Notes under the pieces: generated by a model
Seen by the model: only the letters and a program-made list of their open reading frames with translations
What the model was told of the DNA's origin: nothing
Databases searched by the model: none
Shown here: positions 1 to 10,081 of the stretch, one piece after another
How the letters are laid out: each line of letters starts with the position of its first letter
How positions within the stretch are numbered: position 1 is the first letter of the stretch
Assembly: GCA_947503935.1 (NCBI GenBank)
Contig: CANNFR010000001.1
Coordinates: 248,001 to 312,000, forward strand
Direction: 5' to 3'
DNA from: an uncultured Paracoccaceae bacterium
Lineage (GTDB): Bacteria > Pseudomonadota > Alphaproteobacteria > Rhodobacterales > Rhodobacteraceae
DNA: 64,000 nt
Position numbers and translations under genes: made by a program

Positions 1-663
1 GCCTTTCCGATGATGATCCCTGCCGATCCTCGCCTCGTCAGCGTGGATGAATTGCGCGAGATCTGTGACGGGTTTCTCTTCACGGGCGGGCGGCCCAATG
101 TGCATCCCGAGGAATATGGCGAGGCCGAGACCGAGGCCCATGGCGCCTTTGACCGGGCACGCGATTCGATTACGCTACCGCTGATCCGCGCCTGCGTAGA
201 CAGCGGCCAACCGTTCTTCGGCATCTGCCGCGGATTTCAGGAGGTGAACGTGGCGATGGGCGGCACGCTTCACCCCGAGATTCGCGATTTGCCGGGCCGG
301 ATGAACCACCGAATGCCCCCCGATGGCACGCTGGAAGAAAAATTCGCGATCCGCCATGCTGTGCGGTTCACCGAAGGCGGTGTGTTTCATCGCCTGATGG
401 GGGCGGATTGCGTAATGACGAACACGCTTCATGGGCAGGGGATCAAAACGCCTGGCGCGCGTGTCGTGATTGAGGGGTTTGCCGATGACGGCACGCCCGA
501 GGCGATCTATATCGACGGCGCGCCAGGCTTTACCCTGTCGGTACAATGGCACCCTGAATGGAACGCGGCCAATGATCCGGTCTCACGTCCTCTGTTTCAA
601 GCCTTCGGCGCCGCCGTTGCCGACTGGGCCGAGGGCAAGCGGCCGCAACTTCGCAGCGCTTGA
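1..663 (+). CDS. gamma-glutamyl-gamma-aminobutyrate hydrolase-like glutamine amidotransferase (5' partial)
   Basis: Class I glutamine amidotransferase of the PuuD/peptidase C26 type, which cleaves gamma-glutamyl amides (in PuuD, gamma-Glu-GABA in putrescine breakdown). The reading frame is open to base 1, so the true N-terminus lies outside the window; about 30-40 residues are missing relative to PuuD. Visible signatures are the nucleophile elbow FGICRG with the catalytic Cys, the LHGQG stretch, and the VQWHPEW block carrying the catalytic His and Glu. The substrate is inferred from the family only. It ends 58 bp before the CCA end of a convergent tRNA-Thr. Confidence 0.88.
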   Translation, partial: AFPMMIPADPRLVSVDELREICDGFLFTGGRPNVHPEEYGEAETEAHGAFDRARDSITLPLIRACVDSGQPFFGICRGFQEVNVAMGGTLHPEIRDLPGRMNHRMPPDGTLEEKFAIRHAVRFTEGGVFHRLMGADCVMTNTLHGQGIKTPGARVVIEGFADDGTPEAIYIDGAPGFTLSVQWHPEWNAANDPVSRPLFQAFGAAVADWAEGKRPQLRSA

Positions 664-720
664 TGGCTGGCCAGAGCTGAACTTGGGCAACTGCAGGCTT
701 GAACGGTCAAGGATTTTTCG

Positions 721-795
<75 letters not shown>

Positions 796-926
796 CAACG
801 GGCGGCTGATTAGACGCAATCTTGTCATGACGCAAGCGCTATCTGGGGCCGATATTGGTCGTGATGGTGGGCTTTTCGCGTGACGTTGGGGCCAGTGGTA
901 AAGGGCCCCAGTGGGTCTGCTTGCGG

Positions 927-1310
927 TCAGGTCTTCGGCCGCAACTCTGCCAGCAACGCGGATCGGAGGGTCTGATACTCGCGCTTCGGGATGCCGTGTA
1001 GCGCCGCGTCACGCGTTGTGGCGTGGTCTTCGTAAGCCTTGGGCGCCTCAAAGCGGGCGCCGGGCGCGGTGAACTGGCTGTCGGTGAAGTCCACCCGCTG
1101 CCCATTGATGCGATTGTAGTAGTGCCAGACCTCTGGCAGGCGGGTTCGAAGGATCTCGCCGCCGAAAAGGTCGGCAATGACCGCGGCCGTTACGTTGCAC
1201 TGACCGGAGGCGGGGTTTTCCGGCGTCCACTGCACGGCGGTCTCGTCCGACCAAGCCCGTGTCAGGGCCGCGCGAATCCTGGCTTCATCGTAGGTGGGTT
1301 GCATCGGCAT
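927..1310 (-). CDS. YunG-like conserved protein
   Basis: A 127-residue protein whose centre (roughly residues 37-80) has the pattern SGQCNVTAAVIADLFGGEIL followed by a WHYYNRINGQRVDFTDSQF block. This layout matches the small YunG family of unknown function; a Cys in SGQC and the later His and Asp could form a cysteine-peptidase-like site, which is speculation. The frame is open far upstream across the antisense of murA, but that part is a shadow. I take ATG 1310 (alternative 1304) because the family-like sequence begins there. No operon partner is visible; it diverges from the murA cluster. Confidence 0.75.
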   Translation of the reverse strand: MPMQPTYDEARIRAALTRAWSDETAVQWTPENPASGQCNVTAAVIADLFGGEILRTRLPEVWHYYNRINGQRVDFTDSQFTAPGARFEAPKAYEDHATTRDAALHGIPKREYQTLRSALLAELRPKT

Positions 1311-1442
1311 TGGGTCCCGCTTGTGTCCTGCATTGGGCTGCGCAAGGATAGCCCCTTTGGCGCACGATGATCCAGCGCGCAAACGGCAGGAACGGCCATC
1401 CGCTGTCTGGACCCCTCCGCAGCCCTGCGCTAGAGAGAGCGG

Positions 1443-1586
1443 ATGGAGCAGAAACCCCCGAAACCAAAGGTCACCAAGGCACCCGACAGCCGTGAAGCCC
1501 GGCTGAAAGAGGCGCTGAAGGCCAATCTTGCGCGGCGCAAGGCCCAGGCGCGGGCGCGCAAGGCGGATGGGGAAAACAAGGGCTGA
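1443..1586 (+). CDS. small basic conserved protein upstream of murA
   Basis: A 47-residue, Lys/Arg/Ala-rich protein with no membrane segment. Its middle (SREARLKEALKANLARRKAQ) should form a strongly basic amphipathic helix. A purine-rich ribosome site (gagagagc) sits just before ATG 1443 and the stop is 12 bp before murA, so it is probably the first gene of the murA operon. From memory, similar short basic proteins precede murA in other Rhodobacteraceae, but I cannot run a search here. Function unknown. Confidence 0.75.
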   Translation: MEQKPPKPKVTKAPDSREARLKEALKANLARRKAQARARKADGENKG

Positions 1587-1598
1587 GAGGCGGCAGGT

Positions 1599-2867
1599 AT
1601 GGATTCGATAGCAGTCACGGGCGGGGCCGAGCTTCGCGGAGAGATACCCATTGCAGGGGCCAAGAATGCCTGCCTGACGCTGATGCCGGCCACGCTGCTC
1701 AGCGATCAGCCGCTGACGCTGACCAACGCGCCGCGCCTGTCGGATATCCGCACGATGACCACGCTGCTGCAATCGCTGGGCGCCGAAGTGCAGGGGTTGC
1801 AGGGCGGCCAGGTCTTGGCGCTGTCCTCGCATGATCTGACCAGCCAGCACGCGGATTACGAGATCGTGCGCAAGATGCGGGCCTCGATTCTGGTGCTGGG
1901 GCCGCTTTTGGCGCGCTATGGGCAAGCCGAGGTCTCGCTGCCAGGCGGCTGCGCCATCGGCGCGCGACCGGTCGATCTGCATCTGAACGCGCTTGAGGCG
2001 ATGGGCGCCGAGCTGGATCTGCGCGACGGCTATGTCCACGCCAAAGCGCCGGGCGGGCTGAAAGGGGCGGTGGTCGAGTTTCCGTTCGTCTCGGTCGGTG
2101 CCACGGAAAACGCCCTGATGGCCGCCACCCTGGCCAAGGGCACGACCGTTCTGAAAAACGCCGCGCGTGAGCCTGAGATCGTCGATCTGGCCCAGTGCCT
2201 GCGCGCGATGGGCGCGCAGATCGAGGGCGAGGGGACCGAGACGATCACCGTTCAGGGTGTGACGCAATTGCACGGGGCTACCCATGCGGTCGTCACCGAC
2301 CGGATCGAGCTTGGCACCTACATGCTGGCCCCGGCCATCACCGGTGGCGAGGTCGAATTGCTGGGCGGTCGCATCGCTCTGGTTCAGGCGTTTTGCGAAA
2401 AGCTCGATGCCGCCGGGATTGCGGTTGAGGAAACCGCGCGCGGCCTGAAGGTGGCGCGCAAGAATGGCCGCATCCGTGCCGTCGATGTTGTGACCGAGCC
2501 GTTCCCGGGCTTTCCGACCGATCTTCAGGCGCAGATGATGGCGCTGCTTTGTACGGCCGAGGGCACCAGTGTGCTGGAGGAAAAGATCTTTGAGAACCGC
2601 TTTATGCATGCGCCCGAACTGATGCGTATGGGCGCCCAGATCGAGGTGCATGGCGGCACCGCCACCGTCACCGGGGTTGAGCGCCTGAAAGGCGCCCCGG
2701 TTATGGCCACCGATCTGCGCGCTAGTGTCTCGCTGATCCTGGCGGGCCTGGCGGCCGAGGGCGAAACGCTGGTCAGCCGCGTCTATCACCTGGATCGCGG
2801 CTATGAGCGGGTTGAGGAAAAGCTGCGCGCCTGTGGGGCAAAGATCGAACGGGTGGCAGGCGAATGA
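1599..2867 (+). CDS. murA: UDP-N-acetylglucosamine 1-carboxyvinyltransferase MurA
   Basis: Catalyses the first committed step of peptidoglycan synthesis: transfer of enolpyruvyl from PEP to UDP-GlcNAc in the cytoplasm. At 422 residues it has the usual family length. Key residues are Lys22-Asn23 in GAKNACL and Cys118 in the [15 protein letters not shown] loop, equivalent to the E. coli Cys115 that fosfomycin alkylates, so the enzyme should be fosfomycin-sensitive in type. The C-terminal [18 protein letters not shown] block is also typical. ATG 1599 follows a GGCAGG-like site. The stop overlaps the next gene by ATGA, which suggests translational coupling. Confidence 0.98.
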   Translation: MDSIAVTGGAELRGEIPIAGAKNACLTLMPATLLSDQPLTLTNAPRLSDIRTMTTLLQSLGAEVQGLQGGQVLALSSHDLTSQHADYEIVRKMRASILVLGPLLARYGQAEVSLPGGCAIGARPVDLHLNALEAMGAELDLRDGYVHAKAPGGLKGAVVEFPFVSVGATENALMAATLAKGTTVLKNAAREPEIVDLAQCLRAMGAQIEGEGTETITVQGVTQLHGATHAVVTDRIELGTYMLAPAITGGEVELLGGRIALVQAFCEKLDAAGIAVEETARGLKVARKNGRIRAVDVVTEPFPGFPTDLQAQMMALLCTAEGTSVLEEKIFENRFMHAPELMRMGAQIEVHGGTATVTGVERLKGAPVMATDLRASVSLILAGLAAEGETLVSRVYHLDRGYERVEEKLRACGAKIERVAGE

Positions 2868-3340
2868 GTGATGCCAAGTTTGAGGATGGGGGCGAGGCGC
2901 CGATCCAGCTGGTCGCGGTGGATGCCGAGGATCTGGCCGTCATCTCGACCCTCACGCAAGATGCCGTCTTCCCGATCACCGAGATGCGCTATGACCGCGC
3001 CCACCGCCGCTTCGCCCTTCTGATCAACCGCTTCCGGTGGGAGGATCGCGCCCAGGCCGAACGCCGGAACCGCCCGGTTGAGCGGGTGCAGGCGATGCTG
3101 GTCGTGGGCGACGTGACACATGTGGCCAGCCAGGGCATCGACCGGTCGCAAAAGGACATGGTGCTGTCGCTCCTTTCGCTGTCGTGGGAGCCGGGCGAGG
3201 ATGGCACCGGCCGCCTGATCCTGACGCTGGCAGGCGATGGGACGATCGCGCTTGAGACCGAATGCCTCGATGTCAGCCTGACGGACGTGACCCGCCCCTA
3301 TATCGCGCCCTCGCGCCACGTGCCGGACCACCCGGAGTGA
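2864..3340 (+). CDS. DUF2948 family protein
   Basis: A 158-residue soluble protein of the DUF2948 family, which is nearly always found between murA and hisD in Rhodobacterales and Rhizobiales. The conserved part includes [24 protein letters not shown] near the N-terminus and a RFRWE motif near residue 50. No catalytic motif can be named and the function is unknown. Its ATG overlaps the murA stop and its own stop overlaps the next GTG start, so the three genes are probably translated from one message. Confidence 0.9.
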   Translation: MSDAKFEDGGEAPIQLVAVDAEDLAVISTLTQDAVFPITEMRYDRAHRRFALLINRFRWEDRAQAERRNRPVERVQAMLVVGDVTHVASQGIDRSQKDMVLSLLSLSWEPGEDGTGRLILTLAGDGTIALETECLDVSLTDVTRPYIAPSRHVPDHPE

Positions 3341-4284
3341 CCGGCATCCGCATCCGTCCCGCGACAGCGGCGGATGCGCCCGGGGCCGCGGCCCTTCTGC
3401 GCGCCTCGATCACCGACCTCTGCAGCGCCGACCATGGTGGCGACCCGGCAAAGATTGCCGCCTGGACCGCCAACAAGACCCCCGAGAATGTCGAAAGCTG
3501 GATCACGACCAGCTTGTGCTTTGTCGCCGAGGGGCAGGGCGCTCTGGCAGGCTTCGGTGCGGCTTCGCCCGAGGGTGTGGTTCTTCTGAACTACGTGGCG
3601 CCCGCCTGTCGCCATCAGGGGGTCAGCCGCGCCCTGCTGCGCCGGCTTGAGGCCGAACTGGCTGCGCGGGGCCTGACACCTGCCAAACTGATCTCCACCG
3701 AAACGGCGCTGGCATTCTACCTTGCGGAAGGCTGGCAGGCCGATGGCCCGGCCCAGATGGGCCGCGCGGTTCAGGGGTATCCGATGGCCAAGACGCTCCC
3801 CACGATCCGACGATTGTCGCCCGAAGATGTCGGGATCTGGCGCGCGATCAGGTTGGAAGCGCTGGCCACGGCCCCCCAGGCCTTCTCGTCCCGCCACGCC
3901 GATTGGGTGGATCGCCCCCTGGCCGATTTCGCGGCCCGTCTGGACACCGCCGCGATCTTCGCCGCCTGGGCCGGCGGCACACTGGCCGGCTGCGCCGCCC
4001 TGACCCCTGACACCGAAGACCGCCATAGGGCTTGGGTCGAATCCGTCTTCGTCCGGCCCGCCAGCCGTGGCAAGGGGGTCGCCGACTCTCTGATGGCTGC
4101 CATTGTGAACGAGGCGCGCGATCAGGGCCTCACCGACCTCCTCCTCGATGTCGGTGCGGCCAATGGACCGGCCCGCAAAACCTACCAGCGCGCGGGTTTT
4201 GACCGGCTTGGAGACCGCCCACCAGGATCAAACGACGCCTGCGAAATCACCATGCGCCTGAAAATCGGGCAACCTTCCTTCTGA
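3337..4284 (+). CDS. tandem GNAT-family N-acetyltransferase
   Basis: Two GNAT acetyltransferase domains in one 315-residue chain. Domain 1 covers about residues 1-150 and has the acetyl-CoA loop RHQGVSRALLRRLE; domain 2 covers about 155-315 with VESVFVRPASRGKGVADSLM and the late strand-helix LLDVGAANGPARKTYQRAGF. Substrates cannot be predicted. A longer frame starts at 3262 inside DUF2948, but GTG 3337 overlaps that gene's stop as GTGA and leads directly into the IRIRPATAADA start typical of GNAT proteins, so I use it. Genes at this spot in relatives are often single-domain; the tandem form is a mild oddity. Confidence 0.88.
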   Translation: MTGIRIRPATAADAPGAAALLRASITDLCSADHGGDPAKIAAWTANKTPENVESWITTSLCFVAEGQGALAGFGAASPEGVVLLNYVAPACRHQGVSRALLRRLEAELAARGLTPAKLISTETALAFYLAEGWQADGPAQMGRAVQGYPMAKTLPTIRRLSPEDVGIWRAIRLEALATAPQAFSSRHADWVDRPLADFAARLDTAAIFAAWAGGTLAGCAALTPDTEDRHRAWVESVFVRPASRGKGVADSLMAAIVNEARDQGLTDLLLDVGAANGPARKTYQRAGFDRLGDRPPGSNDACEITMRLKIGQPSF

Positions 4285-4390
4285 CAAAAATATCCCCGCC
4301 GGAGGCAAGGATCTCAATAGCGCCTCGGGCCGCCGTACTTGAGCCTTCCCGCAACTCTGTTATTGAGACGGGAAATCCCGAGAGGCACCC

Positions 4391-5695
<1,305 letters not shown>

Positions 5696-5715
5696 CGCCG
5701 TCTTCAGCTATCCGC

Positions 5716-7206
5716 CTAACGTTCCTTGCCATCCGTAATCATTTTGTCGATGTCTTCTCTGGAAAGCCCGCCATTGCGATCAAATGTAAATTGCCAACCG
5801 CGATAAGTAACTGGCATGCTACTTGAATATCTGCCCCGCCTGTTTGCGAAACCTAGAATATGCGCCCTATCTGCAGATACATGCAGGCTTTTCAGTCGCT
5901 CTTCATACGCGTGCTGTCCGTAGATCTGGAAGCTCTCTAGCTCACCATTTGTCGATAGCCTCCCAACCCACAAGTTAATCTTTCCCTTGCTGCGCTGGAA
6001 CCCCCCGACAAATAGGCCGGTTTCGGTCGATCCAGCTATGCTTGTTGGGCTTAATTGATATGTGAGATCATCGTTAATGGCGCGGCTAAGATATCTAGAC
6101 CACCGAAGAGTGCCGTCGTAGCCGTAGTGATGTATCCATCCGCTCTCTGCTATTCTCCGGCTATAGGTTGCGAGATAGATGCCCTCAGGCGCTGTATGCA
6201 ATGCAACATTTGTCACCGAGTTGGACCGACGGGACGTTCCGTAAGTATGAGGGATAGTCTCGTTCGGCCAGTGAGCTTCCATCACCTTGCCGTCCTTGTC
6301 GAGGATCGCAAAAAAGGGTCTGACCGGGCGGCGGCCAACCGAAGCAGTCTGGGCAAGAACCGCGCGCCCTGCCAAGATAATCTGGCCATGTGACCCGGAT
6401 GCAACGGCTGTAGCCCAGTGACTTGTGAATGGCTGTGGCGCAGGTATCTGTAGACGTCGTGTTGAAATATGCGCTCCGTCTGGGCCAAGTTCTACCAATG
6501 AAGCGATTGATGTCGTCTCGTTTGCGTCAACCTGGTACCCAACGGCGACGAACCGGTCGCTCAAGGTTGTAATGTCCAACAATCTGCTTTCGCGCATGTC
6601 GAAGGGGGCATACTCCCAAAGAAACTGGCCTGTCATGTCATAGGCCCTGATATGCGCCACAGCCTGAGGCGTGTCAGGATATCTGTAAAATGCGCGGCTA
6701 CGAGCCCATTCGCCCGAGTATCTGTCAAGCTCGGGGCGCGAGGGGGACCCCTCTGTCCATCTGCCAATAGGCGTGTTGACAGCAACTGCGACCACATTTT
6801 CACCAAAAGCGGCGATCGCGTCAGCTCGTGCAGCCTTTTCGTCCAGCACAAGTGGCCTCGTTGTTTCGGTGTCTGCGGTGGTGATCCAAGCCGACATAGA
6901 AGAGCCCAGTTTGTCAAATCGGCCAAGTACGAACACCGTATCGTTTACCGCGTCTTCGAACGTATCCACTATTTCGGAGGAGGGGCCGAGAGATGCAAAC
7001 GCGGTTTCTACCAGCACGGATTGTGATCTGTCATTTAAATGTGGGGGTGTCGGCTGAAACGCGATGCTCGCCCAGATTATCAGCAAAAGCAGACCTATAA
7101 GAGAAGCGGGTATAGCGATAACATAGATGATAGTCATGCCGATGACGGCGATACCCGAAACGACAAAGACGGCTAACATCAAGAGAAATCCGCGCATTCT
7201 AGCCAT
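5716..7206 (-). CDS. unknown membrane-anchored protein with repeat-rich (propeller-like) exterior
   Basis: Not recognised. The 496-residue protein begins with two adjacent hydrophobic helices (about residues 6-30 and 32-50), after which about 440 residues lack membrane segments. That part repeats a pattern of short beta strands, W/F-rich turns and small loops (for example GQFLWEYAPF, GTLRWSRYLS, LWVGRLSTNGELESF) spaced about 60-70 residues apart, which suggests a beta-propeller. Base composition is visibly lower in GC than the flanking genes and codon use is mixed (TTA, ATA, AGA appear). It sits between hisD and UPF0262, normally neighbours, on the opposite strand, so I infer an acquired insertion. 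Confidence 0.75.
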   Translation of the reverse strand: MARMRGFLLMLAVFVVSGIAVIGMTIIYVIAIPASLIGLLLLIIWASIAFQPTPPHLNDRSQSVLVETAFASLGPSSEIVDTFEDAVNDTVFVLGRFDKLGSSMSAWITTADTETTRPLVLDEKAARADAIAAFGENVVAVAVNTPIGRWTEGSPSRPELDRYSGEWARSRAFYRYPDTPQAVAHIRAYDMTGQFLWEYAPFDMRESRLLDITTLSDRFVAVGYQVDANETTSIASLVELGPDGAHISTRRLQIPAPQPFTSHWATAVASGSHGQIILAGRAVLAQTASVGRRPVRPFFAILDKDGKVMEAHWPNETIPHTYGTSRRSNSVTNVALHTAPEGIYLATYSRRIAESGWIHHYGYDGTLRWSRYLSRAINDDLTYQLSPTSIAGSTETGLFVGGFQRSKGKINLWVGRLSTNGELESFQIYGQHAYEERLKSLHVSADRAHILGFANRRGRYSSSMPVTYRGWQFTFDRNGGLSREDIDKMITDGKER

Positions 7207-7410
7207 TCTTTGTTCCTAAACTGCATTCGAAATGGCTCTATGACCTTAACAATCAGTTTCCACGCCTTGAAGAAAAGTTGCCTTGCAACTTGTCAGCGAT
7301 ATCGTTCTCGCACCAGTCTTGCCAGATGAACCTGAGCCAGCGCCTTTCATGAGATTGTGCCACTAGCCATCACGCGTTACCACTCCGCCGAGGTGAAACA
7401 AAGGTTCTAC

Positions 7411-7890
7411 ATGACCCGCATCTGCCATATCGAGATCGACGATACCGGTCTGCCGACCCCGACCCCTGAGATCGAGCAGGAGCGGCGGGTGGCGATTTTT
7501 GACCTGCTCGAGGATAACTCCTTCGTGCTGCCCGACCGCGATGGCCGCGCGGTGCCCTCCGGCCCCTACCGCCTGGCTTTGGCCATTCGCGAGGGGCGGC
7601 TGGTCTTCGACATCGCCGATGAAGGCGAAGAGAAGGTGGGCGAGTTTCATCTGTCGCTGGGGCCGTTCAAGCAGGTCGTGAAGGACTATTTCCAGATCTG
7701 CGAAAGCTATTTCGATGCGGTCAAGAAACTGCCCCCCAGTCAGATCGAGGCGATCGACATGGCCCGCCGCGGCATCCACAATGAAGGCGCACGGGTGCTG
7801 CAAGAACGGCTCGACGGCAAGGCCGAGGTCGATATCGACACGGCCCGCCGCCTCTTCACCCTTATCTGCGTCTTACATTTCGGAGGGTAG
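7411..7890 (+). CDS. UPF0262 family protein
   Basis: A 159-residue soluble protein of the UPF0262 (COG5328) family, found only in alphaproteobacteria and typically beside hisD. Conserved stretches are EIEQERRVAIFDLLEDN, the SFHL-like GEFHLSLGPFKQVVKDYF, and the C-terminal RRGIHNEGARVLQERL plus DIDTARRLFTLICVL. The frame extends upstream to 7357, but ATG 7411 gives the family's usual length and has an AAAGG site 6 bp before it. Function unknown. The stop is 3 bp before the phosphatase start codon. Confidence 0.93.
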   Translation: MTRICHIEIDDTGLPTPTPEIEQERRVAIFDLLEDNSFVLPDRDGRAVPSGPYRLALAIREGRLVFDIADEGEEKVGEFHLSLGPFKQVVKDYFQICESYFDAVKKLPPSQIEAIDMARRGIHNEGARVLQERLDGKAEVDIDTARRLFTLICVLHFGG

Positions 7891-7893
7891 GGC

Positions 7894-8343
7894 TTGGGCA
7901 AGCTTCCCTCCTCGGTGCTGTTTTGTTGCGATCACAACGCTGTCCGCTCGCCCATGGCTGAAGGCTTGATGAAAAAGTACTATGGCCAGAGGGCTTATGT
8001 GCAATCAGCCGGCGTTCGGAATGATATGGAGATCGATGGCTTCTCCATCGCCGTTTGCAAGGAAATGGGCATCGAGTTGTCGCGCCACCGGTCGCGCAGC
8101 TTTGAAGAGATGCAGGAATGGGGCGACGACCTCAGCCAGTTCGACCTGATCGTGGCCCTCTCCCCGGCCAGCCAGCGCCAGGCGCTGGAATTTACCCGCT
8201 ACAATCATATCGATGTCGAATACTGGCCCATTCTCGACCCGACAGGCCTTGGCGAAACGCGCGAGGCGAAGCTTGCCGCCTATCGCCAGGCCCGCGATCA
8301 GATCAGCGCACGGATGATCGAAAGGTTCGGTACGCCTGTTTGA
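7894..8343 (+). CDS. low molecular weight phosphotyrosine phosphatase family protein
   Basis: LMW-PTP fold enzyme of 149 residues that hydrolyses phospho-tyrosine or a related phosphoester. The signature CX5R loop is Cys12-DHNAV-Arg18 followed by Ser19, and the general acid is probably the Asp of the ILDPTG motif. The usual Gly/Asn-rich loop (CxGNxCR) is replaced by CDHNAVR, so it may differ in substrate from classical members. The start is TTG 7894, supported by a GGAGG site 7 bp upstream and by being just after the UPF0262 stop. Coupled to UPF0262. Confidence 0.9.
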   Translation: MGKLPSSVLFCCDHNAVRSPMAEGLMKKYYGQRAYVQSAGVRNDMEIDGFSIAVCKEMGIELSRHRSRSFEEMQEWGDDLSQFDLIVALSPASQRQALEFTRYNHIDVEYWPILDPTGLGETREAKLAAYRQARDQISARMIERFGTPV

Positions 8344-8513
8344 TGCGTATGCCCTGACGGACATTTGAGGCATTGAGTGCATCATCTTGCCGGCACACCC
8401 ACTGATCGAAATCTAATCGGTCAGGCATTACTGATGATGAACCGAAGTGAAGCCCACCGATTGCGGCGTGCGGTTGGGATCATGTGCGCGGAAACAAATC
8501 GCACTTATGCAAA

Positions 8514-8551
8514 AGACAAAGGCGCGGATTGATCAATCCGCGCCTTTGTCT
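8514..8551. terminator. 38-bp perfect palindrome, likely bidirectional terminator
   Basis: Bases 8514-8551 are a perfect inverted repeat (19 bp per arm, centre TTGATCAA). The left flank is A-rich (tgcaaaa) and the right flank is T-rich (gcatttt), so transcripts from either side would end in a GC-rich hairpin with a short U tract. It lies between the convergent ends of the LMW phosphatase gene and the small minus-strand gene at 8567. Confidence 0.75.
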
Positions 8552-8566
8552 GCATTTTCACAGGGA

Positions 8567-8755
8567 TCAGCGCCGGAACATACCCGACTTGCGGCCCCGC
8601 GTCGTATGGTCATTCGACTTGGTCCAGTCGAGCGTTGCGGCCAGTTGTTTGCGTTCACGTTCTTCGATTTGTTCGCGAAACATACCGATCCACCGGCGGG
8701 AGTAGCGCAGAACAAGGAAAAGGACCGCCAGAAAGAGCGTCAGTTCAAGCAGCAT
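8567..8755 (-). CDS. small single-pass membrane protein
   Basis: Not recognised. The 62-residue frame has one hydrophobic helix at residues 1-17 (MLLELTLFLAVLFLVLR), then a charged cytoplasmic-type tail with IEERERK, ending basic. The site AGAGGG is about 9 bp before ATG 8755. It ends 16 bp from a strong bidirectional hairpin and has a perfect TTAA-N7-TTAA box about 90 bp upstream, both of which favour a real gene. Coding status is an inference. Confidence 0.5.
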   Translation of the reverse strand: MLLELTLFLAVLFLVLRYSRRWIGMFREQIEERERKQLAATLDWTKSNDHTTRGRKSGMFRR

Positions 8756-8846
8756 GGTTGTAAAACCCTCTATCCACGATATCTGGGGTGACGAAGAATC
8801 GGCGATACTTTGTCACGATTGTGGCAGCGTAGCTGGTCGCTGGGCA

Positions 8847-8862
8847 TTAACCAAATATTAAC
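8847..8862. promoter_or_regulatory. CtrA-type box TTAA-N7-TTAAC
   Basis: TTAACCAAATATTAAC matches the full CtrA consensus TTAA-N7-TTAA. It lies in the 316-bp spacer between the divergent small membrane protein (start 8755) and the SnoaL-like gene (start 9072). CtrA is the cell-cycle and motility response regulator of alphaproteobacteria. Nothing else stands out in this spacer. Confidence 0.6.
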
Positions 8863-9071
8863 TTACGGAACCCTGCGTCAACTGGTGAACCGGCCGAATC
8901 TCGCCGAGAAATGCGGCAATTCGGTCACGCAATGTGGTGAAAAAGGCGCTGAGGCGCTGTCGAGGCGGACGGAATTGATTGCCAGAGCCAGTGGGGCTTA
9001 GTCATTGTTTCCCAATCTCTTAGGGCGAAGGTGCCTTGAAGATTCGGCATCGGGATGGATAGGGTTAAGTC

Positions 9072-9467
9072 ATGAGCCAGATCGTTCGGAGGTACTTCCA
9101 GGCCTTTGGCGACGGTGATGCCGAGGCGATGCTCGCCACCCTCTCTGAAAACGTCGAACACCACGTGAATCAGGGCGAAACGCGCCATGGCAAGGCCGCT
9201 TTCGCCACATTTTTGGCGCATATGAACCGCTGCTATCGTGAGGATCTGACCGACCTCGTGATCTTCACGAATGAGGATGGCACCCGCATCGCGGCCGAGT
9301 TCGTGGTGAGCGGCAACTATCTGGCCACCGATGCAGGTCTGCCCGAGGCCCGGGGCCAAACCTACCGTCTACCTGCGGGATCGTTCTTTGCCCTCGAAGA
9401 CGGGCTCATCACGCGTGTCACGACATATTACAATCTGCAAGACTGGCTCACGCAGGTTCGCCGATGA
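9072..9467 (+). CDS. SnoaL/ketosteroid isomerase-like (NTF2 fold) protein
   Basis: A 131-residue cone-shaped NTF2-fold protein, close to the ketosteroid isomerase-related group. The N-terminal helix with YFQAFGDGDAEAMLATLSENVEH, the RHGKAAFATFLAHMNRCY helix, and the C-terminal FFALEDGLITRVTTYYNLQDWLTQV strand are typical. A true isomerase active site is not evident, and many such proteins have unknown substrates. Its stop overlaps the next gene's start as ATGA, so the two are co-translated. Confidence 0.85.
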   Translation: MSQIVRRYFQAFGDGDAEAMLATLSENVEHHVNQGETRHGKAAFATFLAHMNRCYREDLTDLVIFTNEDGTRIAAEFVVSGNYLATDAGLPEARGQTYRLPAGSFFALEDGLITRVTTYYNLQDWLTQVRR

Positions 9468-10057
9468 CGCTTGAGGTGCGCTCACTGACTGGCGCGGCGC
9501 TTGATGCGGCGTTGGACGATGTGGCCGCCCTGCGCATCGCTGTTTTCCGCGACTGGCCCTACCTTTATGACGGTGATCCTGACTATGAGCGCCGGTATCT
9601 CGCCACCTACCGCGACAGCCCGGGCGCCATTCTGGTGGGGGCCTTCGATGGCACCCAGCTGGTCGGCGCTGCCACCGGCACCCCGATGGAGGATCACGCC
9701 GACGATTTCGCGGCGCCGTTCGCGCAGACGGAACTTGCCCTGACAGACATCTTTTACTGCGCCGAATCCGTCTTGCTGCCAGCCTATCGCGGTAAGGGAG
9801 TGGGCCATGCCTTTTTCGATCAGAGAGAGGCGCATGCAGGCAAGATGGGGCGCCGCTATGCCGCCTTCTGTGCCGTTATCCGGCCCGAAACCCACTCTGC
9901 CAGGCCTTCTGACTATGCGCCGCTTGATCCGTTCTGGAGAAAGCGCGGATATGCGCCACTGCCGGGCGTGGCCGCCACCTTTTCCTGGAAAGACATGGGC
10001 GAGACTGATGCAACGCCGAAGAGGTTGCAATTTTGGATACGTGCGCTGAAGGCATAG
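9464..10057 (+). CDS. GNAT-family N-acetyltransferase
   Basis: A 197-residue single-domain GNAT protein. The acetyl-CoA binding motif is the SVLLPAYRGKGVGHAFFDQRE segment (about residues 104-124), with the R-x-x-G-x-G pattern RGKGVG. The C-terminal part FWRKRGYAPLPGVAATFSWKDMGE resembles acetyltransferases annotated in relatives as acting on small amines, but the substrate is not determinable. Coupled to the SnoaL-like gene by a 4-bp overlap. Confidence 0.85.
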   Translation: MTLEVRSLTGAALDAALDDVAALRIAVFRDWPYLYDGDPDYERRYLATYRDSPGAILVGAFDGTQLVGAATGTPMEDHADDFAAPFAQTELALTDIFYCAESVLLPAYRGKGVGHAFFDQREAHAGKMGRRYAAFCAVIRPETHSARPSDYAPLDPFWRKRGYAPLPGVAATFSWKDMGETDATPKRLQFWIRALKA

Positions 10058-10081
10058 CGCAGGGCCTCAGATGGGTTGGCG

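Noticed and set aside
927-2789. 620-codon minus-strand frame covering murA
   Set aside because: Only the last 127 codons (to 1310) look like a protein; the rest is the antisense of murA, a common artefact in GC-rich DNA.
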